A stretch of 64,000 bases of DNA from assembly GCA_022844275.1 (NCBI GenBank), contig JALHMB010000002.1:62001-126000 (forward strand), read 5' to 3'. Source of the DNA: Hyphomicrobiaceae bacterium. GTDB taxonomy: Bacteria > Pseudomonadota > Alphaproteobacteria > Rhizobiales > Hyphomicrobiaceae. Made by a program: the position numbers and the translations under genes. Shown here in pieces: positions 17,754 through 25,957 of this stretch; within the stretch, counting starts at the first letter, position 1; every line of letters starts with the position of its first letter. Below the pieces are notes generated by a model. The model saw only the letters and a program-made list of their open reading frames with translations. It did not search any database and was not told the origin of the DNA.

Positions 17754-18896
17754 ATGTCCTCATCTCTATTTTCCCCATTCCGGCTCCGTGGGCTCGAGTT
17801 GTCAAATCGGATCGTCATCTCGCCGATGGCGCAGTACTCGGCCGAAGAAGGGCTCGCCACCGAGTGGCACAAAATCCACCTCGGGCACATGTCGCTGTCC
17901 GGCGCCGGCCTTCTCATCTTGGAAGCGACGAGTGTCACACGTGATGCACGGCTAAGTCCAGGTGATCTGGGCATTTGGTCGGATGCTCACGCGGAGCGGC
18001 TTGCGCCAATCATAGAGTTTTGCCGCAAGCACGGCAGTGCTCGGCTCGGCATCCAATTACAGCATGCGGGGCGGAAGGGCTCAGTGACGGTTGCGTGGGA
18101 GCATCAGCGCGAGATTCCGATCGACGCAGGCGGGTGGGAAATCAGGGGATCTGATGCCATCGCCTATCCGGGCCGAAGCACCCCTGTACCCTTTACGCCA
18201 GACGAAATCAGCGAACTCATCACCGAGTTCGCCAGAGCGGCCAGTCGGGCCGATGCGCTCGGTCTCGATTTGGTGGAGATCCACGCGGCCCATGGCTATC
18301 TGTTGCACAATTTCTTGTCTCCTCTGAGCAATCAACGGAGCGACAAGTATGGTGGATCTCTCGAGAACCGCATGCGCTTTGTGTTGGAGGTATTTGAAGC
18401 CGTGCGCTCTGTGTTCCCGCAGCACAAGCCGATCGGCGTGCGTATCTCGGCTACTGATTGGACGCCTGGCGGCTGGGACATTGAGGATAGCATAGCGCTG
18501 GCGACGGAGCTGAAAGCGCGCGGATGCGACTATGTCACGGCGTCGAGCGGTGGCAGTGTCCCCGAGCAGCACATACCGATCGCTCCAGGCTATCAAGTGC
18601 CATTCGCCGAGCAAATCAGACGCGAAGTTGATATCGCAACTATGGCGGTGGGGCTGATCACCGAGCCTCGGCATGCCGAAGCCATTATCAGCGAAGGGCA
18701 GGCCGATCTCGTCGCCCTCGGCCGTGGCATGCTCTATAATCCGCGCTGGCCGTGGCACGCTGCAGCAGAGCTTGGTGCCGAGGTGGCGTTCCCGCTCCAA
18801 TACCAGCGTGCCCATCCCTCCATGCGGAAGGGCAATTTCCTGAGACCAGCTCTGCCGAACGAGGCAAAACCAGCCGCAAGACGAAGGAGCAGATAG
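17754..18896 (+). CDS. NADH:flavin oxidoreductase / Old Yellow Enzyme family
   Basis: 380 residues. FMN-barrel marks: LFSPFRLRGLELSNRIVISPMAQYSA at the start, QLQHAGRKG near residue 100, then HAAHGYLLHNFLSP (substrate-binding His pair region) and SNQRSDKYGGSLENR. It is of the YqjM-like class; the redox-tuning Cys of YqjM (PMCMYS) is replaced by Ala (PMAQYS). Expected activity is NAD(P)H-dependent reduction of an activated C=C bond. It follows the CoA-transferase by 16 bases and ends before the divergent-facing IclR pair. Substrate unknown. Confidence 0.9.
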   Translation: MSSSLFSPFRLRGLELSNRIVISPMAQYSAEEGLATEWHKIHLGHMSLSGAGLLILEATSVTRDARLSPGDLGIWSDAHAERLAPIIEFCRKHGSARLGIQLQHAGRKGSVTVAWEHQREIPIDAGGWEIRGSDAIAYPGRSTPVPFTPDEISELITEFARAASRADALGLDLVEIHAAHGYLLHNFLSPLSNQRSDKYGGSLENRMRFVLEVFEAVRSVFPQHKPIGVRISATDWTPGGWDIEDSIALATELKARGCDYVTASSGGSVPEQHIPIAPGYQVPFAEQIRREVDIATMAVGLITEPRHAEAIISEGQADLVALGRGMLYNPRWPWHAAAELGAEVAFPLQYQRAHPSMRKGNFLRPALPNEAKPAARRRSR

Positions 18897-18947
18897 GCCC
18901 GTGCGCTCGGTATGTACTTTTGCGTAGTTCGTAACGGTTGCTACCCG

Positions 18948-19700
18948 TCAGTGCATGAACGTGCTCCACGCGGCGTTCCGGACCATATCCGCATAGAGCC
19001 TGATTTTGCTCTGTGAAAAGCGCGGTGCGGGAATGGCAAGCATGATCGAGCCGACGATATGGTTCGATCCGGAGAAGACGGGTGCCGCGATCTCAGCGGC
19101 GTCTGGCAGCGCATCGTTGCGCGTGACCGCCACACCCGAGGACTTCACCTTCTCCAGCTCCGAAATGAACTCGGAGCGGATGAGGCGTCTGCCCGTCAAC
19201 GGCGACGGCACTGCGTGTTTTACAGCGGCGGCTTGCACGTCGCTCGGAAGAAACGCGAGAATAGCCAACCCGGCAGCCCCCCAGACCAGGGGCAGGTCCT
19301 CGTAGAGTGCGACACGGAACCGCAATGTGTGAGGACTGTCGCATTTTGCGGCGAAACACATGGTCTGCTTGCCGGATAGATGCATCGCGAATAGTGATGT
19401 CTCGCCAGCCTCTTCCGTGAGCCGCTTGAGCGCGGGCTGTACTACCGTCGCCAGCGTGCTGTCCTGACCGACAATATTGGCTAGCCGGAAGAACTCCGGA
19501 CCGACGCGGTAGCGGCGCCGCTCGTAATCCTTGGCGACGAAGCCCTCGCGCTGAAGCAGATCGAGCAGGCGGTGCGACGTGCTCATCGGAAGGTTGAGTG
19601 ATGACGCCACATCTTTGACGCCGATGGCGGCGTCGGCTTCGGCGATGACCTTCAACACCGATAGTGCGCGCGCGACGGTTCCAACATTATCGGTCGTCAT
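18948..19700 (-). CDS. IclR family transcriptional regulator
   Basis: 250 residues. N-terminal winged helix-turn-helix (GVKDVASSLNLPMSTSHRLLDLLQ, residues ~24-47) and a C-terminal GAF-like effector domain with ETSLFAMHLSGK and GVAVTRNDALPDAAEIAAPVF. It overlaps the upstream IclR gene by four bases (19697-19700), so the two regulators are translationally coupled from one promoter. Two homologous but clearly different IclR proteins in one operon is unusual; they may form heteromers or answer different ligands. Confidence 0.92.
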   Translation of the reverse strand: MTTDNVGTVARALSVLKVIAEADAAIGVKDVASSLNLPMSTSHRLLDLLQREGFVAKDYERRRYRVGPEFFRLANIVGQDSTLATVVQPALKRLTEEAGETSLFAMHLSGKQTMCFAAKCDSPHTLRFRVALYEDLPLVWGAAGLAILAFLPSDVQAAAVKHAVPSPLTGRRLIRSEFISELEKVKSSGVAVTRNDALPDAAEIAAPVFSGSNHIVGSIMLAIPAPRFSQSKIRLYADMVRNAAWSTFMH

Positions 19701-20473
19701 GACGGTGTTCCTCGCGATGGTGATGGGTCTCCGACGAGAGACGCCCTCTCAGCGGCTTGGCGAACCAGCTTTTCGACGTGTGGCAACCGATCTTTCTTCC
19801 ATCGGAATGCAGGAATAGTGACGACTACAGATCCAATGACGCGTCCGTAGCGGTTGAATACCGGAGCCCCCACACCAACGCCTGCACCCGGAACGCGCTC
19901 GCCTCGCGACATCGCGTATCCGTTCTTGCGGATCTGACGAAACTTGCGTCGAAGCGTGTCCGGATCGGTGATTGTGAACTCGGTCAATTGTTCTAGAGGC
20001 CGCTGAAGCATCCTCTCGATCTCTTCGTCAGGCAGGAACGCGGCGATCGGCGTTCCGCTCGCACCAGCGTGAATCCCGTCCTTGCTGCCGATCTCGAAGG
20101 CGTATCCGAGTGGCTGCGGTCCATGCTCGACGATCGTCACGATTTTCGAGAATGTTTGCGGCTCGTAGATCGTAAAGGCGCACGTCTCGGCGAGCTCGTT
20201 GGCGAGCGCGACGATGATCGGTCTCACGCGCCCGATGGGAGAACCCGAAGCGAGCACCTGGGTTGCAAATCTGAGTGCCGCCGTGCCGATGCTGTAAGTG
20301 CGCAGGTGCGGATCGTACGCGACCATGTTGTCGTCCGTCATCTGCCGCAGGAGACGATGCACGGTGCTGGCGTTGAGCGCCGTCGCCACGGCAATCGCGG
20401 AAACCCCAATATTCTCCTTCTCGGCCAGCGTTCTCAAGACGGCCATGGCCTTGGATACGGGACTGTCGGTCAT
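19697..20473 (-). CDS. IclR family transcriptional regulator (second)
   Basis: 258 residues, first gene of a two-gene minus-strand operon. Helix-turn-helix at about residues 20-48 (VSAIAVATALNASTVHRLLRQM) and a C-terminal effector domain containing GIHAGASGTPIAAFLPDEE and SRGERVPGAGVGVGAPVF, the standard IclR ligand-pocket layout. It faces, across 329 bases, a CoA-transferase/CoA-lyase operon on the other strand. Two palindromes ending in GGAAT in that gap are likely its operators, so it probably controls both directions. Confidence 0.92.
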   Translation of the reverse strand: MTDSPVSKAMAVLRTLAEKENIGVSAIAVATALNASTVHRLLRQMTDDNMVAYDPHLRTYSIGTAALRFATQVLASGSPIGRVRPIIVALANELAETCAFTIYEPQTFSKIVTIVEHGPQPLGYAFEIGSKDGIHAGASGTPIAAFLPDEEIERMLQRPLEQLTEFTITDPDTLRRKFRQIRKNGYAMSRGERVPGAGVGVGAPVFNRYGRVIGSVVVTIPAFRWKKDRLPHVEKLVRQAAERASLVGDPSPSRGTPS

Positions 20474-20533
20474 CGTCTTTCAATCTCGATGCACTACGGC
20501 CGAGAGCAGTTAGGTCTCAGATTTCAGAATCGT

Positions 20534-20550
20534 ATTCCAACTACCGGAAT
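20534..20550. promoter_or_regulatory. Candidate IclR operator 1
   Basis: ATTCC-N7-GGAAT dyad, 61 bases upstream of the IclR start. Same half-site as the second dyad at 20628-20644. Inferred from symmetry and position. Confidence 0.45.
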
Positions 20551-20627
20551 AGATACTTGCGCATCGCTGATGCTGCGGAGCAATTGACAGATACGCTATC
20601 ACTCGCGATATTATCAAATGAAAAAGC

Positions 20628-20644
20628 ATTCCATTGAGTGGAAT
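20628..20644. promoter_or_regulatory. Candidate IclR operator 2
   Basis: ATTCCA-TTGAG-TGGAAT, a perfect 6-base dyad with a 5-base centre, resembling IclR-family operators. It begins 94 bases after the first dyad, close to nine helical turns, so both would lie on one face of the DNA. Confidence 0.55.
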
Positions 20645-20802
20645 ACTAGTTGGGGATCCGACTCTGCTTTGTCGGCTTCAGACCCACATGGAGTCTGTGA
20701 TGCTGCGCGTTGGAGGACGCGCCTGAGAGCACGACACGAATTCGCAGACAGCCGCTCCGCAGCTTAAGCGCCACGTGCTCTCAAACATTCAGGAGTAGAG
20801 AA

Positions 20803-22026
20803 TTGGCTAAGCCATCGCAGGAAGGAGAGCGGCCGTTGCCGCTGCAGGGTTATCGTGTCCTCGACATGGCAACGATGGTTGCTGCCCCGTATTGTGCCGG
20901 CATTCTGGGCGAATTCGGCGCCGAGGTGATCAAGCTGGAGATCCCGGGCGTTGGAGACCCATGGCGGCGCTTTGGGACGATGACGGCGACCGGATCGACG
21001 CTCAACTGGCTCAATGAAGCGCGCAACAAAAAATCGATCACGCTCGATCTCCGCGCGCCAGAGGGTAATGCGCTTGTGAAGCGCCTGATTGAAAAGTGCG
21101 ATGTCGTGATCGAGAATTTCCGGCCGGGCACTTTTGAAAAGTGGGGATTGGGCCCTGATGTACTCAAGACGCTTAAGCCTGATCTGATATTTGTGCGCGT
21201 GTCAGCCTATGGCCAAGACGGACCCTATCGAGATCGCCCTGGCTACGCGCGCGTGGCACATGGTTACGGCGGGCTGACCTATCTTGCAGGAGAGCCCGGT
21301 CGCCCGCCTGTGGTCCCCGGATCGACATCGCTAGCCGACTATATTACTGGCACCTATGCTGCGATTGGTGCGCTTATGGCGCTGATGGCGAGGAACCGCT
21401 ACGGCATCGGTCAAGCGGTCGACGTCGGTCTCTATGAGGGCATCTTCCGGATGCTGGACGAGACAGCGTCGGTCTATGCAAAGACAGGCGAAGTTCGCGA
21501 GCGCATGGGCGCCGATACTGTCAATGCTGTTCCGCATAGTCACTACGAGACCAAAGACGGGCGCTGGGTCGCTCTGGCGTGCTCGAGCGACAAGATGTTC
21601 GACCGCCTGGCCAACGTGATGGGACAGCCCGAGCTCGTGAAAGAAGATCGCTTTGCCAAGGTGGCACAGCGGGAGGCGGGGCGAAACGAGGTCAATCGCA
21701 TCGTCGCCGAGTGGATCCGAACCATGACGCTTGCCGATTTGATGGCGCGGTGCATCGAAGGCGATGTTCCTATCGGGCCGATCAACAGTATCGCTGACAT
21801 CTTCGACGATGAGCACATCAAAGCGCGTAGAAATCTGGTCGAGATGCACGATCCGCGTGAAGGCAAGGTGGTGGTGCCCAACGTCTTGCCACGTCTGTCG
21901 GAGACGCCGGGGACGATCCGCTCGCTCGGGCCGGATCTAGGTCAGCATAACGACGAAGTTTTCGGCGGTCTGCTTGAGCTGCCTGAAGAAGAGATTCGTC
22001 GCCTGCGCGAGCTGAACATCATCTGA
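20803..22026 (+). CDS. CaiB/BaiF family III CoA-transferase
   Basis: 407 residues from a TTG at 20803, chosen because AGGAG lies eight bases upstream and the upstream extension of the frame is not family-like. Typical blocks: LQGYRVLDMATMVAAPYCAG, GAEVIKLEIPGVGDPWR, NKKSITLDLR, VIENFRPGTFEKWG, VSAYGQDGPY and GQAVDVGLYEGIF. The last has Glu where formyl-CoA transferase has its Asp nucleophile (MQD), a variation also common in the broad family. With the CitE-like lyase 44 bases downstream it forms an activate-then-cleave pair, as in itaconate or similar dicarboxylate pathways. Confidence 0.92.
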   Translation: MAKPSQEGERPLPLQGYRVLDMATMVAAPYCAGILGEFGAEVIKLEIPGVGDPWRRFGTMTATGSTLNWLNEARNKKSITLDLRAPEGNALVKRLIEKCDVVIENFRPGTFEKWGLGPDVLKTLKPDLIFVRVSAYGQDGPYRDRPGYARVAHGYGGLTYLAGEPGRPPVVPGSTSLADYITGTYAAIGALMALMARNRYGIGQAVDVGLYEGIFRMLDETASVYAKTGEVRERMGADTVNAVPHSHYETKDGRWVALACSSDKMFDRLANVMGQPELVKEDRFAKVAQREAGRNEVNRIVAEWIRTMTLADLMARCIEGDVPIGPINSIADIFDDEHIKARRNLVEMHDPREGKVVVPNVLPRLSETPGTIRSLGPDLGQHNDEVFGGLLELPEEEIRRLRELNII

Positions 22027-22070
22027 TCGGTACCGCAGCGACCGACACCCCGTCTCAAGAGGATCTCAAA

Positions 22071-22982
22071 ATGAAGAATTCAAGTCTGCGTGTGCGCCGG
22101 TCGCTGGTGCCAACACCTGGAAACGTCGAAAACATGGTGGACAAGGCGCGCGGCTTTCCTGTCGATGTCCTCATGCTGGACTTAGAGGATGGCGTGCCGG
22201 GCACCGATGAAGCCAAGGCGCGCGCACGTACGGTTCTGGAAAGGGTGCTCATCTCGTCGAACTTTGCGGCGCGCGAGAAGGCCGTGCGCATCAACGGGCC
22301 GCACAGCAAGTGGTTCTTCGAGGATCTTGCATACGTGACGCGGCTGCCCATCGATACGATCGTTGTTCCGATGGTACGAGATGCGCAGGACCTGATCGTA
22401 ACTGAGCGCGCGTTGACCGGTTTTGACGCACCGGCTTCGCTAGGCGTTGTGCTGTTGATCGAAACCCCTGCCGCCGTCCTAAATTTACATGAGATGGTGA
22501 AAGCAAGCCCGCGCACGAATGGTCTGATTGCGGGCGGTCTCGACTATGCGAGCGAGACGCACAGTCTCTCCATCATTCCAGTCGGTTCAGCCTCGCGCCT
22601 GCCGCTGCATGATCAGGACTTGCTCTACATGCGCCAGCATGTGCTTGCGGTTGCGCGCGCGTACGGACTTTCTGCGATCGATGCGCTGCGTCCGAAGCTG
22701 CTCTCGGACGTCGATGCCTTCCGCGCTGATGCCGAGGCCTCCCGCTGGCTGGGGTTCGATGGCGTAGACTTCTATCACCCGTCGTTCATCGACATCGCGA
22801 ACGATGTATTCTCACCGTCGGAGGAGGAACTGATCTGGGCGGATCAGATTCTGGGGGCTAATGCTGCGATGGACCCGACGCGGCCAGCGTCGCGCACCGT
22901 CGCGGGGCGTGCCGTTCTGCCGCAACACGTCGAGATCGCGCGTCGCCTTAAGGATCTTTCGACCGCCCTGAAGGTCGCATAG
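22071..22982 (+). CDS. HpcH/HpaI aldolase / CitE-like CoA-ester lyase
   Basis: 303 residues with AGAGGA before the ATG. The N-terminus has RRSLVPTPGNVENMVDKA and the metal-binding VLMLDLEDGVPGTDEAKARAR; IETPAAVLNL and AGGLDYASE follow, the magnesium- and substrate-contact blocks of citryl-, malyl- and citramalyl-CoA lyases. The expected reaction is retro-Claisen or aldol cleavage of a 3-hydroxyacyl-CoA dicarboxylate. It converges with the enolase-superfamily gene, five bases away. It supplies the C-C cleavage step for the island pathway. Confidence 0.9.
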   Translation: MKNSSLRVRRSLVPTPGNVENMVDKARGFPVDVLMLDLEDGVPGTDEAKARARTVLERVLISSNFAAREKAVRINGPHSKWFFEDLAYVTRLPIDTIVVPMVRDAQDLIVTERALTGFDAPASLGVVLLIETPAAVLNLHEMVKASPRTNGLIAGGLDYASETHSLSIIPVGSASRLPLHDQDLLYMRQHVLAVARAYGLSAIDALRPKLLSDVDAFRADAEASRWLGFDGVDFYHPSFIDIANDVFSPSEEELIWADQILGANAAMDPTRPASRTVAGRAVLPQHVEIARRLKDLSTALKVA

Positions 22983-22987
22983 CCGCT

Positions 22988-24121
22988 TCAGGGTGGCGTG
23001 ACAGCCAGGGACCATGTGCGCCGATAGCGGGTAATTTTGTCCTCGTCGATCGTGATGCCAAGTCCGGGAGCATCACTCAGACGGATGACGCCGTCCTCGT
23101 CAACAGTCGATGACTGCACAATATCATCGACGAAATAGTCGAGCGGGCTCCCGTACACTCCTCCCATCTCCACGTCGACGTTCCGCGTGGCGATCGCGAA
23201 ATGGTGGATGGCCGCAGCGCCGATACCGAGCGGAAGCATGCTTCCCAGGGTGCATCTGACACCTGCGGCTTCGCTGATAGCGTTGATAGTCGATGCATGA
23301 CCGAGACCGGATTTCGGTATCTTGATGCAGATTAGGTCAGCCGCACCGCATGACAGCAGCCGCATAACGTCCTGTGGCGTGTAGGCACTCTGGTCAGCGC
23401 AGATTGGTGTATCCAAGGCTTCAGCTAGCCGCCGCATACCCTCGATGTCCCACCGCGGTACCGGCTGCTCGATGTAAACGAGATCCAGCGCCTCCATCGC
23501 GCGTAGTATCCTGAGCCCGGTTCCCGCGGCATACCCTTCATTGCAGTCGATGCGGAGGCGCGCATCGGGACCGACCGCTTTCCGGATCGCCTCGACACGC
23601 TTGAAATCGACTTCAGGTTCCTTGCCGATCTTGATCTCGAAGGCCGACACGCCGCGACTTGCTGCCTCCTTGGCCATGGCTGCCATGGCTTCCGGCGTAT
23701 CGATCCAAATATCAGCCTCAATAACGCTTATTGTCTGGCGTGAGCGCCCGCCGAGAAGCTGGTACACGGGGACACTCAATGCTTTGCCGACCAGATCATG
23801 TAGGGCAATGTCAACACCCGACTTGGCGCATTGGTTCCCGGGAATGGCTGTATGAATCAATGCGAGACAGTCCTGCAAACGGCATGGATCGCAGCCGACA
23901 AGACGCGGACCGATACGTTTAGACACTACCTCAACGATTGACCCTGGCGTATCGGCGTCTGTAGACGCGATTGGAGAGGCTTCACCAAGGCCTACCAAGC
24001 CAGCATCGGTATGGACACGGATGAGGACATGGAAGCCGGTGGTGGCAGATCCACTCGCAATAACCGCAGGTCGCAATAGCGGCACGGTTAGGGCGATCGT
24101 TTCTATGTTGGTTATTTTCAT
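22988..24121 (-). CDS. Mandelate racemase / muconate lactonizing enzyme family protein
   Basis: 377 residues, AGGAGAATGGC before the ATG. Enolase superfamily: N-terminal capping domain (VHTDAGLVGLGEASP), then a barrel with metal ligands in LRIDCNEG (Asp), YIEQPV (Glu) and ICADQSAY (Asp), and a Lys in CIKIPKSG at the end of the sixth strand. In the muconate-lactonizing subgroup the second strand ends K-x-K; here it reads FEIKIG, so the first Lys is Glu and only the second, normally the base, is kept. Reaction could be racemisation, cycloisomerisation or dehydration. Confidence 0.88.
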   Translation of the reverse strand: MKITNIETIALTVPLLRPAVIASGSATTGFHVLIRVHTDAGLVGLGEASPIASTDADTPGSIVEVVSKRIGPRLVGCDPCRLQDCLALIHTAIPGNQCAKSGVDIALHDLVGKALSVPVYQLLGGRSRQTISVIEADIWIDTPEAMAAMAKEAASRGVSAFEIKIGKEPEVDFKRVEAIRKAVGPDARLRIDCNEGYAAGTGLRILRAMEALDLVYIEQPVPRWDIEGMRRLAEALDTPICADQSAYTPQDVMRLLSCGAADLICIKIPKSGLGHASTINAISEAAGVRCTLGSMLPLGIGAAAIHHFAIATRNVDVEMGGVYGSPLDYFVDDIVQSSTVDEDGVIRLSDAPGLGITIDEDKITRYRRTWSLAVTPP

Positions 24122-24721
24122 GCCATTCTCCTGGGCCTCTTCGAGGTTTTTTTGACGCTAAGCCAACGTTGGGGCAATCCGCGCCAAGATGTGCTAGCAG
24201 TTTTGGTCTCCGGATGAAGCCGACGGGCGCAGAACCGGCTGCCAACTAGTCATGCATGAAAATGCGTTGGACTGCTCGCATTCTGACTCGTCAGCTTGCC
24301 CCTTGAATCGGCATTGCCGATTTGCACATCACGAAGTCAGAACGAGCATTTCAATCGTTGAGTTTAGCCTTGCCTACGAATCTGGGGATCTATCGGTCCC
24401 AAGCTGTTAATCACAAGCTGCGCAACGCTTGGACCCACGCTCAGCAGACCCGTCGTCGTCCAAATGACATTGATCAATGGGACGGAATGAAGCATGTGGC
24501 GGGGATTGCATCTGCCGCTGATAGGCGGCAATAGCGCGCTACAACGTATGCATTGCGCGGGCGCTGCCACGCGATGGCCTCCGATCAAGATCGCATCCTC
24601 CAACAGATTGCGTGAGATTTGCGGGACGCTGTCCCGCACTGTGCTGAACCAAGGTGCAGATCCCGCAACGGACGCCCGCACAAGCTATTGATACACGTGG
24701 ATTTCTGCTTTCGCTTCCGTT
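24122..24721. other. Gene-poor end of the integrated element
   Basis: No convincing gene. A 105-codon open frame on the minus strand (24364-24681) shows no motif I recognise. A small imperfect dyad (GCGGGAC...GTCCCGC, about 24626-24637) is visible. The stretch separates the last catabolic gene from the tRNA scar; no integrase is encoded here. Confidence 0.5.
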
Positions 24722-24766
24722 CTCTTAATCAGCGGGTCGAAGGTTCGAGTCCTTCATCGCCCACCA
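24722..24766 (+). repeat. 3'-half fragment of tRNA-Lys(CTT), attachment-site scar
   Basis: The segment reads the 3' side of the anticodon loop (CTCTTAA), the 3' anticodon strand, a variable loop, a perfect T-arm (GAAGG-TTCGAGT-CCTTC), the 3' acceptor strand ATCGCCC and ACCA. The bases before 24722 do not pair with the 3' anticodon strand and no 5' acceptor strand, D-arm or GGGCGAT occurs upstream, so it is not a functional tRNA. It is the repeat left at the distal end when an element integrates into the anticodon-loop/T-arm region of a tRNA gene. Confidence 0.8.
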
Positions 24767-24872
24767 TTTTGATCAGTACGCTAGGTCTTTGTGTTTTCCG
24801 CCGTATCTCAGTATTGGCCGATAATTGGCTTACTGGGCACGCTCGACGTTGTTTTTCAATTTGAGCCGGGTC

Positions 24873-24898
24873 CCAGCCCCGAAGGAGTTCGGGGCTGG
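24873..24898. terminator. Strong stem-loop
   Basis: CCAGCCCCGAA (24873-24883), loop GGAG, TTCGGGGCTGG (24888-24898): 11 perfect pairs. No T-tract on either side. It separates the tRNA scar from the stress gene promoter and may insulate it. Confidence 0.45.
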
Positions 24899-24986
24899 CC
24901 ATGGTCGGGACCAGTTTTGAAGCAGGCATCGACGCCCGTATAAATCCGCTGCTTGGCGTCGTCCCGTAAGTTGAAGCGGCCGCAGT

Positions 24987-25011
24987 GGAACAGCACACCA
25001 AAGCCGACGTT
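24987..25011 (+). promoter_or_regulatory. EcfG-type general stress promoter
   Basis: GGAAC (24987-24991), 16-base spacer, CGTT (25008-25011): an exact match to the -35/-10 elements of the alphaproteobacterial general stress sigma factor, 46 bases before the start of the downstream general-stress-like protein. Confidence 0.7.
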
Positions 25012-25056
25012 TGGCCTCCAACACGCGCATTCTCAGGCCGACGAAGGACCCCCACT

Positions 25057-25539
25057 ATGGACACCAAAAAGCAGCTCTACGACGTAGTAAAAGGCTTTCG
25101 GGCCGCGATGCTGGTCACTTACGGCCGCGACGGCAATCTCAGCGCCCGACCGATGGCGGTCGCCGAGCTTGAGCCAGACTCGGACGCCTATTTCTCGACG
25201 AGCCTCACGTCGCCGAAGATCGCCGAGATCGAAGCCGACCCGAGAGCAATGGTTACGTTTCAGGGTGGATCGCAGTTCGCCACCATATTCGGCACGGTCG
25301 CCGTCGTGCGCGACCGTGCCCTCGTCGAGAGACTGTGGTCCGAGGATTGGCGATTGTGGTTTCCGAAGGGAAAGGATGATCCCACCCTCTGTCTGCTGAA
25401 ACTCTCCGCCGAGCGAGGAGAATACTGGGATACCAGCGGCCTGGAAGGCGTCAACTTCATGATTGAGAGCGTCAAGGCGCGTATTTCGGGTCGCTCGCCG
25501 GAAAAGACCGAAGCTCAGAATGCGAAGGTTCGCCTTTAG
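25057..25539 (+). CDS. Pyridoxamine 5'-phosphate oxidase-like general stress protein
   Basis: 160 residues from the ATG at 25057. FMN split-barrel fold: KGFRAAMLVTYGRDGNLSARPMAVAE near the start, then PKIAEIEADPRAMVTFQ and the GTVAVVRDRALVERLW segment, matching the general stress protein 26 branch rather than true PdxH. Such proteins bind flavin or a related cofactor; their reaction is mostly unknown. An EcfG-type promoter lies just upstream, consistent with stress control. First backbone gene to the right of the element border. Confidence 0.85.
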   Translation: MDTKKQLYDVVKGFRAAMLVTYGRDGNLSARPMAVAELEPDSDAYFSTSLTSPKIAEIEADPRAMVTFQGGSQFATIFGTVAVVRDRALVERLWSEDWRLWFPKGKDDPTLCLLKLSAERGEYWDTSGLEGVNFMIESVKARISGRSPEKTEAQNAKVRL

Positions 25540-25672
25540 GTGGGCTTTGGGCGGGGTGCGGTAGGCATCGCCCCGCTCTCGGCGGCGAAGTTTGCACGTG
25601 CCATTTCTCCTGAATTGGTACTGAACCATTGAGGGGGCGGCGCGTTCGCCTGTGAAAAGGAGGTGCCTGATC

Positions 25673-25957
25673 ATGGACACAGGCAGATCCGCGATCATCG
25701 ATGGTCCAAACAAGCCGGCTCGTCAGTCGTCCCTCGCAAACACCGGCGCGCAGTATGTGTACTTTTGCGTCAAAGGAGACGCGTTCAATGCGCAAATCCT
25801 GCGCATGGACGAAGAAGTCGATGGCTTTACGTGCAGGGTGCACGGTCGGCTGAAGTCCGGGCGCACCATCGGCGTGCCATTCCGTGGTGAATATAGCGTT
25901 GGAACCCGTTCCGGCTGGTTTGAATTCCACAGCGAAGGAGGAGCGAACAATGGCTAG
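25673..25957 (+). CDS. Small hypothetical protein
   Basis: 94 residues, preceded by a very strong ribosome site (AAAGGAGGTG). Rich in beta-type sequence with GAQYVYFCVKGDAFNAQILRM and a Gly/Arg-rich C-terminal half; no signal or membrane segment. Its last eight bases overlap the start of the small Cys-rich gene, so both are translated from one message. I do not recognise a family. Confidence 0.55.
   Translation: MDTGRSAIIDGPNKPARQSSLANTGAQYVYFCVKGDAFNAQILRMDEEVDGFTCRVHGRLKSGRTIGVPFRGEYSVGTRSGWFEFHSEGGANNG

Larger units (their letters stand above)
20474..20802. promoter_or_regulatory. Divergent promoter region of IclR pair and CoA-transferase operon
   Basis: No gene. It contains two dyads of related sequence, listed separately, an AT-rich stretch around 20590-20625 likely to hold the promoters, and a ribosome site AGGAG at 20791-20795 that fixes the TTG start at 20803. 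Confidence 0.6.

Noticed and set aside
24364-24681. 105-codon minus-strand frame near the tRNA scar
   Set aside because: No ribosome site, motif or neighbour support.
24690-24766. Complete tRNA-Lys gene
   Set aside because: The 3' half is perfect but the bases upstream cannot form the 5' acceptor strand, D-arm or 5' anticodon strand.
25551-25576. Terminator after the stress protein gene
   Set aside because: GCGGGG/CCCCGC gives only six pairs with a long loop and no T-tract.
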